NCBI GenBank assembly: GCA_017882935.1
Contig: JADGOP010000036.1
Coordinates: forward strand, 1-10,817
Direction: 5' to 3'
DNA length: 10,817 nucleotides
Source: Actinomycetota bacterium
GTDB lineage: Bacteria; Actinomycetota; Acidimicrobiia; Acidimicrobiales; Iamiaceae
How positions within the stretch are numbered: the first letter of the stretch is position 1; each line of letters starts with the position of its first letter. Under the pieces are notes generated by a model. That model worked only from the letters and a program-made list of their open reading frames with translations, was not told the origin of the DNA and did no database searches. Made by a program: the position numbers and the translations under genes. Shown one piece after another: positions 7,798 to 10,817 of this stretch.

Positions 7798-8951
7798 CCG
7801 ACACGACCACCACCGGCACCGCCGTCGAGGCCGAGCTCGCCGCAGCCGGCATCTCGCCGCAGGCCGCGTACCTCGAGGGACCGTCACCTTGCCCGGTGCT
7901 CCCGCCCGTCGCCGAGCCCGGCGACCGGCCGGTGCTGTCGGTGCGGCACCTGGTGAAGGAGTTCCCGGTGCGCGGCGGCAACCTGGTGCGCCGGGTCGTC
8001 GGAGCGGTACACGCGGTCAGCGACGTGAGCTTCGACCTCTACGCCGGCGAGACGCTCGGCCTGGTGGGGGAGTCGGGGTGCGGCAAGTCCACCACCGGGC
8101 GCACCATGCTCCAGCTGCTCACCGCCACGTCCGGCAGCGTGCAGTTCGACGGGCGCGAGCTGGTGGGCCTCAAGCCCGACGCCATGCGACCGGTGCGGCG
8201 CGACCTGCAGATCGTGTTCCAGGACCCGTTCGCGTCGCTCAACCCGCGCATGCCGGTGAACGAGGTGGTGTCCGAGCCGCTCGAGATCCACCGCCTGCAC
8301 CCCAAGCGTCGCCACGAGCGCGTCGCGGAGCTGTTGCGCATGGTGGGGCTCAACCCGGAGCACGGCAACCGGTACCCCCACGAGTTCTCCGGCGGGCAGC
8401 GTCAGCGCGTGGGCATTGCCCGGGCCCTGGCCGTGGAGCCGAAGGTGCTGATCCTCGACGAGCCCGTGTCGGCGCTCGACGTGAGCATCCAGGCCGGGGT
8501 GGTGAACCTGCTCACCGAGCTGCAGCAGACGCTCGGGCTGTCGTACATCTTCATCGCCCACGACCTGTCGGTGGTGCGCCACATCTCCGACCGGGTGGCC
8601 GTGATGTACCTCGGCAAGATCGTGGAGCTCGGCAGCCGCAAGCAGATCTACGAGCGGGCGTCGCACCCCTACACGCGGGCGCTGCTGTCGGCGGTGCCCC
8701 TGCCCGACCCGGTGGCCGAGCGGAAGCGCCGGCGGATCATGCTCACGGGCGACGTGCCGAGCCCGGTCGACCCGCCTTCGGGCTGCCGCTTCCGCACCCG
8801 CTGCCCCAAGGCGCAGCCGTTGTGCGGCGAGGTCGAGCCTGCGCTCACCGACCGCGGCGACGGACACCCCGTGGCCTGCCACTTCCCCGACGCACCGGGC
8901 GAAGCGGTCGCAGCCCCCGCGCTGGCTGCGCCCGCGCCCGCGCCTGCGTGA
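7794..8951 (+). CDS. oppF: Peptide ABC transporter ATPase, OppF/DppF type
   Basis: Second ATPase subunit of the importer. The ATG at 7794 overlaps the oppD stop (ATGA), with GAGGA at 7780-7784, giving 385 residues. The frame stays open upstream to 7539, but that part lies inside oppD and is not coding. Residues 1-45 are a poorly conserved extension. The OppF-type start [15 protein letters not shown] then leads to Walker A GESGCGKS at 92-99, [12 protein letters not shown] (Q-loop), signature [15 protein letters not shown] from 198, Walker B ending in D222 and catalytic E223, and H256 in IAHD. The C-terminal extension carries C331, C337, C344 and C362, spaced nearly as in OppD. The end is an Ala/Pro tail. 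Both ATPases look fully competent. Confidence 0.95.
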   Translation: MTDTTTTGTAVEAELAAAGISPQAAYLEGPSPCPVLPPVAEPGDRPVLSVRHLVKEFPVRGGNLVRRVVGAVHAVSDVSFDLYAGETLGLVGESGCGKSTTGRTMLQLLTATSGSVQFDGRELVGLKPDAMRPVRRDLQIVFQDPFASLNPRMPVNEVVSEPLEIHRLHPKRRHERVAELLRMVGLNPEHGNRYPHEFSGGQRQRVGIARALAVEPKVLILDEPVSALDVSIQAGVVNLLTELQQTLGLSYIFIAHDLSVVRHISDRVAVMYLGKIVELGSRKQIYERASHPYTRALLSAVPLPDPVAERKRRRIMLTGDVPSPVDPPSGCRFRTRCPKAQPLCGEVEPALTDRGDGHPVACHFPDAPGEAVAAPALAAPAPAPA

Positions 8952-9009
8952 CCGTGCCGGTCCCGTCCCGGTGGGGTGGTGGCGTTCGGGAGGGGTGGGG
9001 CGGTGCTGC

Positions 9010-9015
9010 TAGCGT
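9010..9015 (+). promoter_or_regulatory. -10-like box upstream of secG
   Basis: TAGCGT in CTGCTAGCGTGGACGCC matches TANNNT and the context of the boxes at 2530 and 4579. Transcription would start near 9022. That leaves about 50 nt before the preferred secG start at 9073, but almost none before the ATG at 9025. A G-rich run occupies the -35 area. Confidence 0.35.
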
Positions 9016-9072
9016 GGACGCCTCATGGCGTCGTCTGGCGCCGACGAGTCCGAGTGGTCGAGGTGTGAGCTG

Positions 9073-9297
9073 ATGGTGGTGGTCGTCGCGGTGATCCACG
9101 TGGTGGCATCGCTGCTCATGTGCATCCTCGTGCTCATGCACAGCGGCCAGGGCGGCGGCCTGTCCGACTTCATGGGCGGTGGTTCCATGGCGGCCGGCTC
9201 GACCGTGATGGAGAAGAACCTCGACCGCATCACCGTGGTCGCGGCCATCGTCTTCTCGTTCACCACCATCCTGTTGGGCTTGTTGCTGATCAAGTAG
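9073..9297 (+). CDS. secG: Preprotein translocase subunit SecG
   Basis: Small membrane subunit of SecYEG that assists SecA-driven export. From the ATG at 9073 it has 74 residues: helix 1 at about 1-22, the cytoplasmic loop [15 protein letters not shown] (the family's Q-x-G-x-G-G-L...GGG block), KNLDRIT, then helix 2 at about 52-73 ending in LLLIK. The start is chosen because GAGGTG at 9060-9065 sits 7 nt upstream and helix 1 begins at once, as usual in SecG. An in-frame ATG at 9025 would add 16 polar residues, has no ribosome site and lies 3 nt after the expected transcription start. In many actinobacteria secG follows tpiA; here a peptide transporter lies between them. Confidence 0.92.
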   Translation: MVVVVAVIHVVASLLMCILVLMHSGQGGGLSDFMGGGSMAAGSTVMEKNLDRITVVAAIVFSFTTILLGLLLIK

Positions 9298-9355
9298 GTC
9301 CGGCCGGGTCCCGCTCGCGTGGCCCGCAGAACACGAGGCCAGGGGCGGAGGTCCG

Positions 9356-9970
9356 GTGATCATCGCAGCCGCAGCAGACGGGGCAGCCGCAGCGGGGATC
9401 GGCACCCTCCTCGTGCTCTACGTGGTGCTGATCGCTTCGACGCTGGTGGGGTACGGCCTCGGGATCTGGGCGCTCATCGACCTGTCGTCGAAGCCCGACT
9501 GGGCCTGGCAGCGCACCGGCAAGTCGAAGACGACCTACCTGGTGCTCATCGTGGTCGGGTTCGTGGTGTGCCAGCTGCTGTCGCTGGTCGCGGCCATCGT
9601 CTACCTCACGTCGGTCCGCAAGCAGCTCGACGTGGCCATCGGGCAGGGCCCGCCCGCGTACCCGTACGGCTACTTCCCCCAGCAGGGGTACCCGCAGGCC
9701 GGGTACGGGCAGCCCGGGTACGGGCAGCCCGGGTACGGGCAGCAGGCGTACGGCCAGCAGGCGTACGGCCAGCAGGCGTACGGCCAGCAGGCGTACGGCC
9801 AGCAGGCCTACGGCACCCAGCCTCCGCCGGCGCAGCCCGGGCCGGACCCGGCCGCTCCCGGACAGGGCGCCGGGTGGCCCCAGCAGCCCGAGGCCCCCAC
9901 GTCCCCGCCCGACACGCCAGGGCAGGGAGGCCAGCCGTTCGGCGGTCAGGCCCCCGACGATCAGGGCTGA
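9356..9970 (+). CDS. Two-helix membrane protein with Tyr-Gly-Gln repeat tail, function unknown
   Basis: I do not recognise a named family. The GTG at 9356 follows GGAGG at 9347-9351 (4-nt spacing) and gives 204 residues. Helix 1 spans about 15-41 and ends IWALID. A short charged loop follows with [12 protein letters not shown] (47-58), then helix 2 at about 60-87. The rest is a low-complexity tail: a Tyr/Pro/Gly/Gln stretch, eight pentapeptides GYGQP/AYGQQ at 116-155, then a Pro/Gly/Gln-rich end with few charges. The hydrophobic head recalls small actinobacterial membrane proteins of the DUF2516 or PLDc_N style (WALID...RP...GK), but I would not assign it. The next gene is a paralogue. Charge distribution does not settle which side of the membrane the tail faces. 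The 58-nt gap after secG suggests co-transcription. Confidence 0.85.
   Translation: MIIAAAADGAAAAGIGTLLVLYVVLIASTLVGYGLGIWALIDLSSKPDWAWQRTGKSKTTYLVLIVVGFVVCQLLSLVAAIVYLTSVRKQLDVAIGQGPPAYPYGYFPQQGYPQAGYGQPGYGQPGYGQQAYGQQAYGQQAYGQQAYGQQAYGTQPPPAQPGPDPAAPGQGAGWPQQPEAPTSPPDTPGQGGQPFGGQAPDDQG
9701..9820 (+). repeat. Eight 15-bp tandem repeats within the coding region
   Basis: Units lie end to end in frame: GGGTACGGGCAGCCC twice, GGGTACGGGCAGCAG, four identical GCGTACGGCCAGCAG (9746-9805), and a diverged GCCTACGGCACCCAG. They encode [20 protein letters not shown] four times, and AYGTQ. A 15-bp period preserves frame on gain or loss of units. The four identical copies imply recent expansion or slippage. 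Confidence 0.95.
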
Positions 9971-10012
9971 TGGTGGGTCGCGCCGGGCGGGCGCCAGGGC
10001 AGAGGGGGACTG

Positions 10013-10817
10013 ATGTTCGTCGGTAACTTCGGCGGCGGGTTCTTCATCGTCGAGATCGCGCTGTTCCTGTGTGGGCTCGGGCTGCCGATCTGGGCGCTGA
10101 TCGACGCCTCGTTGCGGCCCGATTGGGCATGGCAGCGGTCGGGTGAGAACAAGGGCCTCTACATGGGGCTGCTCATCGGCAGCATGGTGGTGGGGCTGTT
10201 CTGTTGCGGGCTGATCAGCGTCGTGATGTCGCTGGTGTACTTCCTTGCGGTGCGGCCGAAGGTCCGCAACATCGAGAGGGGCGGGCCCGGCCTGCCCTCC
10301 GGGTTCCCCGGCTACCCCGGGTTCGATCCCTACCGCTCGGCGATGTACGGGCCGGGCAGCTACACGCCCCAGGGCTACGACGAGTTCGGGGTGCCACTCG
10401 GGCCGGGCGGCGGGCCGGCTCCCCCTGCGGGGTTTGGGCCGCCGGCCGGACCACCTCCGGTCTACGGACCTGGTCCGGGTCAGCCGTTCCCTCCGCCACC
10501 TCCCCTGCCCGGTCCGGGGGCCTTCCCGGCGCCGCCGGTGTCCCCGACGGCGTGGGCCGCACCGTCCGTGATGCCGGACGCGGCGCCGACGCCGCCCGCC
10601 CCGACGTGGAACGAGCCCACGGGCGCCACGTGGGCGCCCGCGCCGGGTCAAGGCCCGACGACGCCTGTGCAGCCCGAGCCACCGATCGAGGCGTACCAGC
10701 TGCCGCCCGGCACCGGCCCGGTCTTCGAGCCGACGCCGTCGCCGACCGATGCGCCGACGTTCATCCCGGCGCCGCCGTGGCCCGGCGCGGTCCCACCACC
10801 GCCCGCTCCCGACGCGG
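10013..10817 (+). CDS. Paralogous two-helix membrane protein with long Pro/Gly-rich tail (3' end outside window)
   Basis: The ATG at 10013 has AGGGGG just upstream (5-nt spacing) and lies 42 nt after the previous gene. The frame stays open to the end of the window, 268 residues so far. The head matches its neighbour: helix 1 at about 10-30 ending IWALID, loop RPDWAWQRSGENK (35-47), helix 2 at about 49-80 with a Cys pair at 64-65, then a basic stretch RPKVRNIERG. From about residue 90 it is rich in Pro, Gly, Ala and Tyr (GFPGYPGFDPYR, PPPVYGPGPGQP) with scattered TW and PAP motifs, probably disordered. The basic stretch after helix 2 hints that the tail is cytoplasmic. The tail may lead to a further domain outside the window. 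I recognise no function; the gene pair looks like a tandem duplication with independently evolved tails. Confidence 0.82.
   Translation, partial: MFVGNFGGGFFIVEIALFLCGLGLPIWALIDASLRPDWAWQRSGENKGLYMGLLIGSMVVGLFCCGLISVVMSLVYFLAVRPKVRNIERGGPGLPSGFPGYPGFDPYRSAMYGPGSYTPQGYDEFGVPLGPGGGPAPPAGFGPPAGPPPVYGPGPGQPFPPPPPLPGPGAFPAPPVSPTAWAAPSVMPDAAPTPPAPTWNEPTGATWAPAPGQGPTTPVQPEPPIEAYQLPPGTGPVFEPTPSPTDAPTFIPAPPWPGAVPPPPAPDA

Noticed and set aside
8952..9009. Terminator after oppF
   Set aside because: I searched for a stem and found only G-rich sequence without convincing complementarity or a T-run.
9025..9072. ATG at 9025 as secG start
   Set aside because: No ribosome site, and it lies about 3 nt after the expected transcription start. 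The ATG at 9073 has GAGGTG and begins helix 1. A leaderless start remains possible.
9701..9820. Direct repeats as a possible CRISPR array
   Set aside because: Units are contiguous 15-mers in coding frame with no spacers, and they translate to a regular pentapeptide.
9290..10651. Minus-strand 453-codon frame with LLAVR repeats
   Set aside because: The apparent repeat is the reverse-strand reading of the GYGQ repeat DNA. The + strand genes have ribosome sites, membrane helices and paralogy.

Overview
The window is strongly GC-rich, tightly packed DNA with every supported gene on the + strand. It looks like an ordinary chromosomal region of a high-GC actinobacterium. The gap-pgk-tpiA-(secG) backbone, GTG/TTG starts, TANNNT-type -10 boxes with no clear -35, and the style of the short phosphoglycerate kinase together suggest the class Acidimicrobiia. 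That placement is an inference from sequence character, not a database result. I see no insertion sequence, phage gene, tRNA, rRNA or CRISPR array.

Layout. (1) Positions 1-2435 hold the lower-glycolysis operon: the 3' part of gap (it starts before the window), pgk 8 nt later, and tpiA overlapping pgk by 8 nt. (2) Positions 2436-2735 are a 300-nt regulatory gap. It contains a hairpin just after tpiA, a perfect 16-bp palindrome, a -10-like box and a leader of about 190 nt with competing inverted repeats. (3) Positions 2736-8951 encode a complete Opp/Dpp-type peptide ABC importer: a family-5 lipoprotein substrate-binding protein, a strong intercistronic hairpin with a fresh -10-like box, then two permeases and two ATPases (oppB, oppC, oppD, oppF). 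oppC/oppD and oppD/oppF overlap by 4 nt (GTGA and ATGA). (4) Positions 9073-9297 encode SecG. (5) Positions 9356-10817 hold two adjacent paralogous small membrane proteins of unrecognised function. Both share a two-helix head with the motif IWALID-x4-PDWAWQR, followed by long low-complexity tails: Tyr-Gly-Gln pentapeptide repeats in the first, Pro/Gly-rich in the second, which runs off the window.

How the genes work together. gap, pgk and tpiA interconvert triose phosphates and 3-phosphoglycerate. The substrate-binding lipoprotein captures an oligopeptide or similar solute outside the membrane and hands it to OppBC, driven by ATP hydrolysis in OppDF. SecG is the small accessory subunit of the SecYEG translocon. 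In many actinobacteria secG directly follows tpiA, so the transporter looks like an insertion into that neighbourhood.

Most of the window is well-understood housekeeping and transport. The least explained part is the tandem paralogue pair at the right end. Next are the palindrome and structured leader before the substrate-binding gene.
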